NCBI GenBank assembly: GCA_002342295.1
Contig: DDPR01000014.1
Span: forward strand, 62,001 to 126,000
Source: Burkholderiales bacterium UBA2463
GTDB lineage: Bacteria; Pseudomonadota; Gammaproteobacteria; Burkholderiales; Burkholderiaceae_A
Direction: 5' to 3'
DNA length: 64,000 nucleotides
Shown here: piece after piece, positions 52,096 through 61,675 of the stretch
Layout: the number at the start of each line of letters is the position of its first letter
How positions within the stretch are numbered: position 1 is the stretch's first letter
Notes under the pieces: generated by a model
The model's database searches: none
Seen by the model: only the letters and a program-made list of their open reading frames with translations
What the model was told of the DNA's origin: nothing
Made by a program: the position numbers and the translations under genes

Positions 52096-53886
52096 CTAGT
52101 CCTCAACCTTCAGGATGGCCAGAAAGGCCTCTTGGGGAATCTCCACCGTACCCACCTGCTTCATGCGTTTCTTACCCGCCTTCTGCTTCTCGAGGAGTTT
52201 TCTTTTTCGAGAGATATCACCGCCATAGCACTTGGCCAACACGTTCTTGCGCAGGGCCTTGACGTTCTCGCGAGCCAAGATGTTCACGCCAATCGCGGCC
52301 TGGATGGCTACATCAAACATCTGCCGGGGAATGAGTTCCCGAAGCTTGGCAACCAGCTCGCGACCGCGGGACTGGGCGTTGGCTCGATGGACGATGACCG
52401 AGAGGGTGTCGACCCGATCGCCGTTAATGAGGATGTCCATCTTCACCACATCGGAGGCGCGGTACTCCTTAAACTCATAGTCCATCGAGGCATATCCTCG
52501 CGAGACCGATTTGAGCTTGTCAAAGAAATCTAGAACGATCTCGTTCATGGGAATCTCATAGGTGAGGTTCACCTGACGTCCGTGATAGGTCATGTTGGTC
52601 TGGTTGCCGCGTTTTGAGGTGGCCAGTGTCATGACCACACCCACATAGTCCTGAGGCATGAAGAGCGTGACCGTGACAATGGGCTCGCGAATCTCTTCAA
52701 TCTTGGTGGGCTCAGGCATCTTGGATGGGTTATCCACATCGATCACTGTCCCATCCTTCAGAAGCACCTGATAAACGACGGTCGGCGCCGTGGTGATGAG
52801 ATCGATGTTGTACTCGCGCTCGAGCCGCTCCTGAACGATGTCCATGTGGAGCAGGCCGAGAAAGCCACACCGGAATCCAAAGCCGAGGGCCTGAGAAACC
52901 TCTGGCTCAAACTGCAAAGCCGCATCGTTGAGTTGCAGCTTCTCAAGCGCATCGCGCATGATGTCGTACTCACTCGATTCGACCGGGTAGAGGCCGGCAA
53001 AGACTTGGGGCTTCACCTCCTTAAAGCCCGGGAGCGGCGACGCTGCGGGACGCGCGGCAAGCGTCACCGTGTCTCCCACCTTGGCCGCCTTCAGCTCTTT
53101 AAGACCGGTGATGATAAAGCCCACCTCACCGGCCGAGAGCGACTCGCGCGTCACAGATTTGGGTGTGAACACGCCCAACTGATCCACGGGATGCGTACTG
53201 CCATTGGCCATCAAAAGAATCTTGTCTCGCGGGCGCAGGGTTCCATTGACCAGTCGCACCAGCATGACCACACCGACATAGTTGTCGAACCATGAGTCAA
53301 TAATGAGCGCCTGGAGGGGGGCATTGGGATCACCCTTGGGTGCCGGAATTCGAGCGACGATCATCTCCAGGATGTCTCGCACGCCCTCCCCTGTTTTGGC
53401 GCTTGCGCGAATCGCATCAGAGGCCTCAATGCCAATTACGTCCTCGATTTCCTGGATGGCCTGCTCCGGGTTTGCCGCGGGCAGGTCGATCTTGTTGAGG
53501 ACCGGACAGACCTCAACGCCCAGGTCAAGCGCGGTGTAGCAGTTGGCCACGGTCTGCGCTTCGACGCCCTGAGAGGCATCCACCACCAGGAGGGCACCCT
53601 CACAGGCCGAAAGCGAGCGACTCACCTCGTAGGAGAAGTCGACGTGACCCGGTGTATCGATGAGGTTAAAGAGATACTTCTGCCCATCAAGCGCGACGTA
53701 CTGCAGTGCCGCCGTCTGGGCCTTGATGGTGATGCCCCGCTCTCGCTCGAGGTCCATGGAGTCGAGCACCTGGGCCTCCATCTCGCGATCGGAGAGGCCA
53801 CCACACATCTGGATGATGCGATCAGCCAGGGTGCTCTTTCCATGATCGATGTGGGCGATGATGGAGAAATTACGAATCTGCTGCAT
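52096..53886 (-). CDS. lepA: Elongation factor 4 (LepA)
   Basis: 596 aa, standard length. GTPase motifs AHIDHGKSTLADR, DTPGHVDF and NKIDLP are followed by EF-G-like domains and the LepA-specific C-terminal domain (AKCYGGDISRKRKLLEKQKAGKKRMK). It back-translocates or remodels stalled ribosomes. It lies between the Do-type protease gene (22 bases) and lepB. Confidence 0.97.
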   Translation of the reverse strand: MQQIRNFSIIAHIDHGKSTLADRIIQMCGGLSDREMEAQVLDSMDLERERGITIKAQTAALQYVALDGQKYLFNLIDTPGHVDFSYEVSRSLSACEGALLVVDASQGVEAQTVANCYTALDLGVEVCPVLNKIDLPAANPEQAIQEIEDVIGIEASDAIRASAKTGEGVRDILEMIVARIPAPKGDPNAPLQALIIDSWFDNYVGVVMLVRLVNGTLRPRDKILLMANGSTHPVDQLGVFTPKSVTRESLSAGEVGFIITGLKELKAAKVGDTVTLAARPAASPLPGFKEVKPQVFAGLYPVESSEYDIMRDALEKLQLNDAALQFEPEVSQALGFGFRCGFLGLLHMDIVQERLEREYNIDLITTAPTVVYQVLLKDGTVIDVDNPSKMPEPTKIEEIREPIVTVTLFMPQDYVGVVMTLATSKRGNQTNMTYHGRQVNLTYEIPMNEIVLDFFDKLKSVSRGYASMDYEFKEYRASDVVKMDILINGDRVDTLSVIVHRANAQSRGRELVAKLRELIPRQMFDVAIQAAIGVNILARENVKALRKNVLAKCYGGDISRKRKLLEKQKAGKKRMKQVGTVEIPQEAFLAILKVED

Positions 53887-53908
53887 CAGGTGCGCATGCG
53901 TCCATCCA

Positions 53909-55366
53909 TCAGGGCTTGATGGGTAAGAAGATCACCCCGTCACCCCGACGAACGAGCACCACCACAGCGCGCTTGCGATCGAGCCCCTCAATCTGCGAGG
54001 AGAACTGCGAGAGCGAACTCACCTGGTTGTTGTTCACCGAGAGAATCACGTCGCCCACGCGAAGGCCGGCACGCTCAGCGGCACCAGATACCGCCGTCAC
54101 GGCAACGCCGCCCGTAATGCGAAGGCTCTCCTTGCGAGCGGCATCCAACTCACCCGCCGAGATGCCCAGCCAGTTGGCAGCGGCCTTCTCTGGCACGTTC
54201 TTGCCTTTCGCAAGAGGACGCGGCTTGGCATCGGGCTCCAGTTCAGCTACACGCACGGTCAGCGTCTTGGTCTCACCACGCCGCCAGACCTCCAGCTTCG
54301 CATCCTGACCGGGCTTGAAGTTCCCCACCAGCCGCGGCAAGTCAGAGACCTTCTCCACGCGCCGACCATTGAAGCTCAGGACGATATCGCCGGGCTCAAC
54401 GCCCGCCTTTTGGGCAGGGCCGCCAACCTCCACACTGCGAACCAGTGCACCGCTGGCGCTCTTGAGTCCGAGCGCCTCAGCCACCTCTTGCGTGACCTCA
54501 TCAATGGCTACACCCACCCGGCCTCGAATGACACGTCCGACCGTTCTGAGTTGCTCCACCACGCGCTGGGCCTCGTCGATGGGAATGGCAAACGAGATAC
54601 CCATGAAGCCGCCGGTGCGGCTGTAGATCTGGGAATTAATGCCCACCACCTCACCATTCATGTTGATGAGCGGACCTCCAGAGTTTCCGGGGTTCACGGC
54701 CACATCGGTCTGGATGAAGGGAAGGTAGTCACCGGTGTCGCGGCCTTTGGCGCTCACAATGCCGGCCGTGACCGTATTCTCAAGACCAAAGGGAGAGCCA
54801 ATTGCCAATACCCACTCCCCAACCTTGAGCTTGTCGATGCTGCCGAACTTGAGGGTGGGCAGATTGTTGGCCTCAATCTTGAGCAGGGCGACATCCGATC
54901 GCTGATCCGAGCCCACAAGCTTCGCCTTGAACTCACGTTTATCCGTGAGGGTTACGCGAATCTCGGCCGCACCGTCCACCACGTGATGGTTCGAGAGAAT
55001 GTAGCCATCGGAGGAGGTGATGAACCCGCTGCCCACGCCACGAGAACGCGGGGCCGGCTCCTCCCCCTCGGGCCGTCCACCACCACCTCCAGGGTATCCC
55101 GGGGGCATGAAGCGCCGAAAGAACTCAAAGAAGGGGTCGTTCTCATCAAGCTGAGGTCCCTGTGGCCGACTGCCCTTGGGCTGGGCCTTCTCGATGGTGC
55201 GAATGTTCACCACAGCCGGACCAGCCTTCTCCACGAGCTCCGTAAAGTCAGGCAGGGTGCGAGCAGGCGCCTGAGCGGACGCCGTGGCAAAAAGCCCTGC
55301 AGGGCCTGAGCCGAGAATAGAAGCAGAGAGCACGGCACTGAGGGCCAGGGCTTTGAATTTCGTCAT
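53909..55366 (-). CDS. mucD: Periplasmic Do-family serine protease (MucD/DegP)
   Basis: 485 aa with a signal peptide ending in ASAQ. The HtrA catalytic triad is visible in LSNHHVVDGA (His), SDVALLKI (Asp) and GNSGGPLI (Ser), and two PDZ domains follow near 290-380 and 395-480. It degrades or refolds damaged periplasmic proteins. In related genomes it is the last gene of an rpoE-rseA-rseB-mucD run; here it follows fabF directly and a terminator separates them, so it must have its own promoter in 55367-55465. Confidence 0.94.
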   Translation of the reverse strand: MTKFKALALSAVLSASILGSGPAGLFATASAQAPARTLPDFTELVEKAGPAVVNIRTIEKAQPKGSRPQGPQLDENDPFFEFFRRFMPPGYPGGGGGRPEGEEPAPRSRGVGSGFITSSDGYILSNHHVVDGAAEIRVTLTDKREFKAKLVGSDQRSDVALLKIEANNLPTLKFGSIDKLKVGEWVLAIGSPFGLENTVTAGIVSAKGRDTGDYLPFIQTDVAVNPGNSGGPLINMNGEVVGINSQIYSRTGGFMGISFAIPIDEAQRVVEQLRTVGRVIRGRVGVAIDEVTQEVAEALGLKSASGALVRSVEVGGPAQKAGVEPGDIVLSFNGRRVEKVSDLPRLVGNFKPGQDAKLEVWRRGETKTLTVRVAELEPDAKPRPLAKGKNVPEKAAANWLGISAGELDAARKESLRITGGVAVTAVSGAAERAGLRVGDVILSVNNNQVSSLSQFSSQIEGLDRKRAVVVLVRRGDGVIFLPIKP

Positions 55367-55465
55367 ATGAAACCTCGTGAGGGGGAGCGGGGCGCAGTGG
55401 GCTCAGAGGCCCAAGCCTCGTCTCGAATGGGTCTCAGGCTAACACGCGGGGGTGAAAACGGGGCC

Positions 55466-55488
55466 AAAACCCGGGCTGAGAGCCCAGG
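55466..55488 (-). terminator. Intrinsic terminator after fabF
   Basis: Immediately after the fabF stop the minus strand reads CCTGGGCT-CTC-AGCCCGGG, an 8-pair stem with one G-U, then TTTT. It closes the fatty-acid operon. The remaining spacer to 55367 contains a second small hairpin (GAGGC-CCAA-GCCTC, 55406-55419) in the mucD leader. Confidence 0.7.
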
Positions 55489-56748
55489 CTACACGCGGGT
55501 AAGAACCAGACTGCCGTTGGTGCCTCCAAATCCGAAATTATTCTTCACAGCCACCTGCGCCTTGATGTCTCGAGCAGTATTGGGGCAGTAGTCCAAGTCG
55601 CACTCGGGGTCGGGCTTATCTAAGTTAATGGTGGGTGGGCTGATCTGGTGGTGAAGCGCCAAGATGGTGAACACCGTCTCAAGGCCGCCCGCACCGCCCA
55701 GAAGGTGGCCAGTCATGGACTTTGTCGAGCTGATCACGACCTTGCGGGCGTGTTCGCCAAGCGCCGCCTTGATGGCCTCCGTCTCGTTCTTGTCGCCAAG
55801 CGGCGTTGAGGTGCCGTGAGCATTGATATAGCCCACCGACTCGGGGGGAAGCCCAGCGTCCCTGAGCGCGGCCACCATGCATCGTCTTGGCCCGTCCATA
55901 TTGGGTGCCGTCATATGAAAGGCATCCCCCGTAAAGCCAACGCCTGCGAGCTCTGCGTAAATGCGAGCCCCTCTGGCCTTGGCATGCTCATACTCCTCGA
56001 GCACCACAACCCCCGCGCCCTCCCCCAACACGAACCCATCGCGATCGAGATCCCAGGGTCGAGAGGCCGCAGCGGGATCGTCATTTCTGGTCGAAAGCGC
56101 GCGGGCAGCGGCAAAGCCGCCGATGCCAAGGGGAGAGATGGTCGACTCTGCGCCCCCAGCCACCATCACCTCGGCGTCTCCATACTGAATGAGTCGCGCA
56201 GCAAGGCCAATGCTGTGAAGGCCGGTCGTACAAGCGGTCACTGCCGCCACATTCGGGCCCTTGAGATTGCGCAGAATACTGAGGTGCCCCGAGATCATGT
56301 TGATGATCGATCCGGGAACAAAGAATGGGGAGATGCGCCGAGCACCCCTCGCGGTGTACTCGGAGTGCGTATCCTCAATCATGGGAAGGCCGCCAATGCC
56401 CGACCCCACCATCACACCCACCCGCTCAGCGTTGGCATCCGAGATCTCGAGCCCCGAATCATCGAGGGCCTGCAGACTCGCTGCAATGCCGTAGTGGATG
56501 AACGTGTCCATGTGCCTCGCCTCTTTTGCAGAGACGTACGCATCTACGGAGAAACCCTTAACCTCGCCCGCAAAGTGGACGGGCATGCCCTCGTGATTGA
56601 ATCGAGTGATGGTGGCAATGCCGGAATGGCCGGCCACAAGGGCGCTCCATGCCTCGGACGGGGTGTTCCCGACAGGGGACACACAGCCCAGCCCAGTGAT
56701 AACAACTCGGCGCCGCCCCGCGACGCCCGACGGGCGGACGTCGCTCAT
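55489..56748 (-). CDS. fabF: 3-oxoacyl-ACP synthase II
   Basis: 419 aa. The condensing-enzyme triad is present: Cys in VTACTTGLHSIG, His in INAHGTSTPLGD and His in SMTGHLLGGAGG. It elongates acyl-ACP with malonyl-ACP and adjusts unsaturated chain length. It lies 26 bases after acpP and ends the fab cluster. Confidence 0.97.
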   Translation of the reverse strand: MSDVRPSGVAGRRRVVITGLGCVSPVGNTPSEAWSALVAGHSGIATITRFNHEGMPVHFAGEVKGFSVDAYVSAKEARHMDTFIHYGIAASLQALDDSGLEISDANAERVGVMVGSGIGGLPMIEDTHSEYTARGARRISPFFVPGSIINMISGHLSILRNLKGPNVAAVTACTTGLHSIGLAARLIQYGDAEVMVAGGAESTISPLGIGGFAAARALSTRNDDPAAASRPWDLDRDGFVLGEGAGVVVLEEYEHAKARGARIYAELAGVGFTGDAFHMTAPNMDGPRRCMVAALRDAGLPPESVGYINAHGTSTPLGDKNETEAIKAALGEHARKVVISSTKSMTGHLLGGAGGLETVFTILALHHQISPPTINLDKPDPECDLDYCPNTARDIKAQVAVKNNFGFGGTNGSLVLTRV

Positions 56749-56774
56749 CGGTGCTCCAGAGAAATAATTCGGGC

Positions 56775-57014
56775 TTACTTCTTCAGGTGATGATTGATGA
56801 AGTCGATCGCCTGCTGAACCGTGGTGATCTTTTCTGCCTCTTCATCGGGAATCTCACACTCGAACGCGTCCTCAAGGGCCATCACGAGCTCTACGGTGTC
56901 GAGGGAGTCTGCGCCGAGGTCGTCCACAAACTTCGACTCGGTCTTGATGTCCTCCAACTTGACGCCAAGCTGCTCGGAGACGATAGCTTTAACGCGTTTC
57001 TCGATGTCTTCCAT
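56775..57014 (-). CDS. acpP: Acyl carrier protein
   Basis: 79 aa from ATG 57014, which has AGGAAGG upstream; an in-frame upstream Met adds eight residues absent from the family. The phosphopantetheine site is Ser in GADSLDTVEL, and the protein is acidic and helical. It carries growing acyl chains for the Fab enzymes. It lies 48 bases after fabG, a gap large enough for its own promoter. Confidence 0.97.
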   Translation of the reverse strand: MEDIEKRVKAIVSEQLGVKLEDIKTESKFVDDLGADSLDTVELVMALEDAFECEIPDEEAEKITTVQQAIDFINHHLKK

Positions 57015-57062
57015 ATCTTCCTTCCTGTTGTTGACCAAACATTCTTGGACGGCGCGATTGTA

Positions 57063-57824
57063 TCAGGACATCACCATGCCGCCGTTCACGCTAAGCTCCG
57101 CGCCGGTGATGTAGCCAGCGCCCTCAGAGGCGAGAAAAACAACGGGTGCCGCAACGTCCGCGACGGTTCCCAGGCGTTGTGCTGGGATCTGTGCCGTTAA
57201 CGCTGAAATCTGCTCGGGACTGAGCGCGCCGGTCATGTCCGTCTCGATGAAACCAGGCGCAACACAGTTGACCGTGATGCCGCGGCTGCCCACCTCTCGC
57301 GCCAGCGCGCGGGTGAGGCCCGCCACCCCAGCCTTGGAGGCCGCGTAATTCGCCTGTCCGGGATTCCCGCTCTCTCCAACCACGGACGTGATGTTCACGA
57401 TACGCCCCCACCGCGCCTTCATCATGGGCCGCAGCACGGCACGGCACAGCACGAAGACACTGCTCAGATTGGTCTGAATAACCTCGTCCCACTCCTCATC
57501 CTTCATGCGCATGGCGAGGTTGTCTCGCGTAATGCCCGCGTTGTTGACGAGCACATCGATGCGACCATAGGTCTTCACCAGATCATCGACAAGGGCTTGC
57601 GCAGCACCGGACTCGCTCAGTTGCAAGCGACGTCCCAAGCCGCAGGCCCCCTCTGAATGAAAAAGATCGGAGATCTTGTGGGCGCCCTCCTCTGTGGTTG
57701 CGGTGCCCACGACAAAGTGGCCTGCCCGGGCAAGCGCCAAGGCAATGCCCTGTCCGATGCCACGGCTGGCACCCGTCACCAAGGCGAGACGCTGATGATC
57801 TAAAGGGGTGGCCGATGCGCTCAT
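57063..57824 (-). CDS. fabG: 3-oxoacyl-ACP reductase
   Basis: 253 aa short-chain dehydrogenase. NADPH motif TGASRGIGQGIA, NNAG, the catalytic Ser in NITSVVG, Tyr and Lys in YAASKAG, and GFIETDM are all present. It reduces 3-oxoacyl-ACP in each elongation cycle. It overlaps fabD by 4 bases. Confidence 0.96.
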   Translation of the reverse strand: MSASATPLDHQRLALVTGASRGIGQGIALALARAGHFVVGTATTEEGAHKISDLFHSEGACGLGRRLQLSESGAAQALVDDLVKTYGRIDVLVNNAGITRDNLAMRMKDEEWDEVIQTNLSSVFVLCRAVLRPMMKARWGRIVNITSVVGESGNPGQANYAASKAGVAGLTRALAREVGSRGITVNCVAPGFIETDMTGALSPEQISALTAQIPAQRLGTVADVAAPVVFLASEGAGYITGAELSVNGGMVMS

Positions 57825-58759
57825 TGCAAAGCCTCCAAGGTCGCGAGAAGGGAGTCTTGGTCGTGGATACCGAGAACCGTAAGCGTCGGAACAACGCGGC
57901 GGGCCAGCCCCGCAAGGACCTTACCTGGGCCGCACTCCACGAGCGTGGTCACTCCTCGCTGCTCAAGCGACTGCAGGGTCTCGACCCACCGCACGGGGCT
58001 CATGGCCTGGAGGGCGAGGGCCTCTCGAATCTGGGCCACGGATGCATGCGAGCACACATCGACGTTGTGCACGACGGTGCAAGACGGCGGCTGCATGGTC
58101 AGGCCTGCCAGGTAGTCTCTGAGCGCGTGGGCCGCCGGCGACAAAAGCGTGGAGTGAAAGGGTGCGGACACCGGCAACATCAGCGCACGCTTTGCGCCCT
58201 GTTCCTTTAAGGCAGCGCAGGCGGCCTCAACGGCACCAAGGTGTCCGGCGATGACCGTCTGGTCGGGCGCATTGAAGTTCACCGCCTCAACCACCGCATC
58301 GGCCTTGCTGCGTTGCTTGCATGTCTCGACAACGACTTGTGCCTCAAGGCCTATGATGGCCGCCATTCCCGCAGTGCCTGCCGGAACGGCGGCCTGCATC
58401 TGCTCGGCACGAAAGCGCACCGCTCGCACGGCATCGTCCGGGGCAAACACACCAGCCGCAGCAAGCGCCGTGTATTCACCAAGGCTATGGCCCACCATGA
58501 ATGCGGGCCGCGGGCCACCCGACTCCTCATAAGCCCGATAGAAGGCCAGGCCGCAGGCGAGCATGACAGGCTGGGTGTTGACGGTGAGGCTGAGCGCCTC
58601 GGCCGGCCCCTCTGCGATGAGGGCAGCAAGGTCTTGCCCCAGGGCCGCAGAGGCCGCCACGAGCGTGCGATCAACCACTGGATTGCCTGCGAAGCCCGCG
58701 AGCATGCCCACCGATTGAGATCCCTGGCCGGGAAACATGAATGCAAGGGTCTGATTCAT
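57821..58759 (-). CDS. fabD: Malonyl CoA-ACP transacylase
   Basis: 312 aa. The FPGQGSQSVGM start, catalytic Ser in VGHSLGEYTAL and catalytic His in PVSAPFHSTLL are intact. It charges ACP with malonyl groups for FabH and FabF. It lies 5 bases after fabH and overlaps fabG. Confidence 0.96.
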   Translation of the reverse strand: MNQTLAFMFPGQGSQSVGMLAGFAGNPVVDRTLVAASAALGQDLAALIAEGPAEALSLTVNTQPVMLACGLAFYRAYEESGGPRPAFMVGHSLGEYTALAAAGVFAPDDAVRAVRFRAEQMQAAVPAGTAGMAAIIGLEAQVVVETCKQRSKADAVVEAVNFNAPDQTVIAGHLGAVEAACAALKEQGAKRALMLPVSAPFHSTLLSPAAHALRDYLAGLTMQPPSCTVVHNVDVCSHASVAQIREALALQAMSPVRWVETLQSLEQRGVTTLVECGPGKVLAGLARRVVPTLTVLGIHDQDSLLATLEALQ

Positions 58760-58764
58760 GCGTG

Positions 58765-59766
58765 TTAAGTCCTCTTTCCTATGAGACGAGCGAGTACGGC
58801 GCCCCAGGTAAATCCTCCCCCAACGCCTTGCATGAGAACCGTCTGACCATCCTTTAGTCGACCGTCGCGTCGGGCCAAGTCAAAGGCCAGGGGCACGGAG
58901 GCCGCGGAGGTGTTTCCGTGCCGATCAACCGTGGCAACGAGCTTTTCCACGGGAAGGCCCAGCCGCTTGGCCGTGTAGTGAAGGATGCGAATGTTGGCCT
59001 GATGCGGAATAAGCCAATCAATATCGCTCGCCTCGAGAGAGGCATCTGCGAGCACCTCACGCGCCGACGATTCGAGCACTTCGACCGCCAGTTTAAAAAC
59101 GGCCTGACCATCCATGGTCAAAAAGGGGTGGCCCTGAGTGACACCATGAGAGATGGATCCAGGCGTGCGAAGGAGGTTCTCGTACTCTCCCCGTGCATGG
59201 AGCCGATGGGCGAGGATGCCCGGCTCCTCGGATCGTCCGAGCACCATCGCCCCGGCGCCATCTCCAAAAAGAACACAGGTTCCTCGGTCGGTCCAGTCTA
59301 GGATGCGCGAGAAGATCTCTGCGCCAATGACGAGCGCGTTCTTGGCCTTGCCCATCCGAATAAAGAGATCGGCTGTGGCCAGCGCATACACAAACCCGCT
59401 GCAGACTGCCTGCAGATCGAAGGCCGCACCCTGATGCACGCCCAACTTCTTCTGAACGAAGCAGGCAGTGGATGGAAAGACCATGTCTGGCGTGCTGGTG
59501 GCGACCAGGACGAGGTCGACATCGCCAGGATGGAGGCCTGCGTCATGCAGAGCCATTCGGCCGGCCTCGCTGGCCAGATCGCTTGTGGTGACACTCTCGG
59601 GGGCAATGTGGCGCTGACAGATGCCCGTGCGTTCACGGATCCAGGCGTCAGACGTCTCGATCCCTTGGGCAGCAAGCCGATCAACCAGGGCCTGATTGGA
59701 GACGGGAGCACCCGGCAGTGCGTGGCCTGAGCCCAGAATGGCGGAGTACGGAAGGTTAACGAGCAT
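58765..59766 (-). CDS. fabH: 3-oxoacyl-ACP synthase III
   Basis: 333 aa. Catalytic Cys in LQAVCSGFVYAL, His in IPHQANIRI and Asn in GNTSAASVPL identify FabH, which starts fatty-acid synthesis by joining acetyl-CoA and malonyl-ACP. It sits 12 bases after plsX, the order seen in E. coli and most proteobacteria. Confidence 0.96.
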   Translation of the reverse strand: MLVNLPYSAILGSGHALPGAPVSNQALVDRLAAQGIETSDAWIRERTGICQRHIAPESVTTSDLASEAGRMALHDAGLHPGDVDLVLVATSTPDMVFPSTACFVQKKLGVHQGAAFDLQAVCSGFVYALATADLFIRMGKAKNALVIGAEIFSRILDWTDRGTCVLFGDGAGAMVLGRSEEPGILAHRLHARGEYENLLRTPGSISHGVTQGHPFLTMDGQAVFKLAVEVLESSAREVLADASLEASDIDWLIPHQANIRILHYTAKRLGLPVEKLVATVDRHGNTSAASVPLAFDLARRDGRLKDGQTVLMQGVGGGFTWGAVLARLIGKRT

Positions 59767-59778
59767 GAGGGGCGTGAC

Positions 59779-60795
59779 CTAGCCGGCCACCAGCGCGCGA
59801 GCGATTCGATCGTTCAGGCCATGGGCTGCTGCGTCGGCCGCCCGAGAGAGCGCATATCGAAAGGCATAGACATCGGCCGACCCATGGCTCTTAAAGACGA
59901 TGCCCCTAAGGCCCAGAAGGGCAGCACCGTTGTAGCGTCGGTGATCGACTCGGCGAGCGAAGCGACGAAGCACCGGGCGTGCAAGAAAGGCTGCCACTCG
60001 CGTGAGAGGAGTTCGGGTGAACTCCTCCCGAAGGAAGCCGCCCATCATCTGGGCAAGACCCTCTGAAGTCTTCAGGGCCACGTTGCCCACAAACCCATCA
60101 CAGACGATGACATCGGTGGTCCCCTTAAAGATGTCGTTGCCCTCGACATTTCCGTAAAACTTCAAAGAGGATGCCCGAAGCATCTCCCCGGCTTGTTTAA
60201 CCACCTCGTTGCCTTTGATGACCTCCTCACCCACGTTAAGCAGGCCAACGGTCGGCTCGGAGGGGCCCTCAAGGGCCGAGACCAGCGCGGAGCCCATCAT
60301 GGCGAACTGCACAAGATGTTCGGCAGTGCAGTCGACGTTGGCACCCAGATCGAGCATGAGGGTTGAACCCCCCGAGCGGTTTGGCAGCGCCGTCGCGATG
60401 GCCGGCCGATCGATCCCATCGAGGGTCTTGAGCACGTAGCGAGAGATGGCCATGAGGGCACCGGTGTTACCGGCGCTCACGGCCACCTGGGCTCGACCGT
60501 CTGACACCGCCTCAATTGCAAGTCGCATCGATGAGTTGCGCTTGTTCTTAAGCGCCACCGCGGGAGGATCGTCCATGGAGACCACTTCGGCCGCATGCAA
60601 AAAAGAGATGCGACTGTGGTCGGAGTAAATCTTTTTGTTTTTTTTGGATTGCAGCGATCGCTTGAGCGTCGGCTCATCCCCTACGAGCAAAACACGATGC
60701 TCGGCGTTGCGCGCAAGGAACTCCAGCGCAGCCGGGATCGTGACCTTGGGGCCGCGGTCACCGCCCATGCAGTCAACCGCAACACACACTCCCAC
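59779..60795 (-). CDS. plsX: Phosphate acyltransferase PlsX
   Basis: 338 aa. VAVDCMGGDRGP at the start, SAGNTGALMAIS and ALPNRSGGSTLMLDLGAN are family motifs. PlsX makes acyl phosphate from acyl-ACP for phospholipid synthesis. It follows rpmF by 36 bases; rpmF-plsX-fab linkage is conserved. Confidence 0.96.
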   Translation of the reverse strand: MGVCVAVDCMGGDRGPKVTIPAALEFLARNAEHRVLLVGDEPTLKRSLQSKKNKKIYSDHSRISFLHAAEVVSMDDPPAVALKNKRNSSMRLAIEAVSDGRAQVAVSAGNTGALMAISRYVLKTLDGIDRPAIATALPNRSGGSTLMLDLGANVDCTAEHLVQFAMMGSALVSALEGPSEPTVGLLNVGEEVIKGNEVVKQAGEMLRASSLKFYGNVEGNDIFKGTTDVIVCDGFVGNVALKTSEGLAQMMGGFLREEFTRTPLTRVAAFLARPVLRRFARRVDHRRYNGAALLGLRGIVFKSHGSADVYAFRYALSRAADAAAHGLNDRIARALVAG

Positions 60796-60831
60796 GCCGG
60801 AAGGGCCTTAATCGAGGCGCGAATGGGCGGG

Positions 60832-61017
60832 TTACGCCTCGACGGGGTTGGTCTTCACCACCCGCTTGCCGCGGTAGTAGCCAGACGGGCTGATGTGATG
60901 ACGACGGTGCACCTCGCCCGTGGTTGGCTCCACGGCAGTTGGGGGGTTGCTCAGAAAATCGTGTGAGCGATGCATGCCGCGCTTTGACGGCGACTTCTTA
61001 TTCTGTTGAACGGCCAT
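60832..61017 (-). CDS. rpmF: 50S ribosomal protein L32
   Basis: 61 aa from ATG 61017, with GAGGTC upstream; a Met five codons earlier is possible but atypical. MAVQQNKKSPSKRGMHRSHD and the basic SPSGYYRGKRV tail are L32. It has no zinc-binding cysteines, so it is the metal-free form. It lies 41 bases after the YceD-like gene. Confidence 0.97.
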   Translation of the reverse strand: MAVQQNKKSPSKRGMHRSHDFLSNPPTAVEPTTGEVHRRHHISPSGYYRGKRVVKTNPVEA

Positions 61018-61058
61018 GAAGACCTCCTTCACCCATCGGTAAAACCCAAAAGTATAGC

Positions 61059-61598
61059 CTAATCCTTGGGTTGCGACAGCATTCTTGCAAGCCCCTCGAA
61101 GGGCCGCTGGCGCTCGTCCGAGGGCCTCTTCGCCGCCGTCTGCGCATCGATAAGAGCGGGGTGCGGACTGCAGGTTTCGTGACCCTTAAAGTCCGCATGG
61201 CCCAAGAGCAGTTCATCCTCGATGAGTGAGGCCACGCTGGCCCCGTCCTCGGTGGCCAGAGACTCCAACTCCTCGCTCTCCAGGTCGATTCGAGCGTCGG
61301 CCTCGGCTGCTGACTCGCAGAGCTCGAAGATTCGCGTGAATGAGAAGGGGCTCAACACCGGGCCCAGACACCGACGGCAGGCCCGACTCATCTCGCCCCG
61401 ACCCGAGACAGAGAGCCTCTCGCCGCTGAGCGTGGCTGACCATTCCAGCCCCTTGGGCAGCTCAATGCCGTCACTCGCAAGCCGAGGCAGGTCGTGGGGC
61501 CCGAGATGACCACTGGCTGACGTTCCCCCCGGGAAGCGCTGGTGCAGATCGTGAACCGAGAGAACCTCGGTGGGTGTGAGCTCAGAAGATCCCGTCAT
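61059..61598 (-). CDS. yceD: YceD / DUF177 family protein
   Basis: 179 aa from ATG 61598 (MTGSSELTPTEVLS). Two cysteines in SRACRRCLGPV and an acidic middle region (DLESEELESLA) are typical of DUF177, which in bacteria and plants is required for 23S rRNA accumulation. Its place just before rpmF is widely conserved. The longer frame to 61667 has no support. Confidence 0.9.
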   Translation of the reverse strand: MTGSSELTPTEVLSVHDLHQRFPGGTSASGHLGPHDLPRLASDGIELPKGLEWSATLSGERLSVSGRGEMSRACRRCLGPVLSPFSFTRIFELCESAAEADARIDLESEELESLATEDGASVASLIEDELLLGHADFKGHETCSPHPALIDAQTAAKRPSDERQRPFEGLARMLSQPKD

Positions 61599-61675
61599 GA
61601 ACGAATGATACGGCTGGGCTTCAGGCAGGCGGCCTCGGAGCACGGGAGCCTCAGACTGAGGGCACAATTTGGGTC

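Noticed and set aside
55816..56790. A 324-codon open frame on the plus strand
   Set aside because: It is antisense to fabF, whose catalytic motifs are complete.
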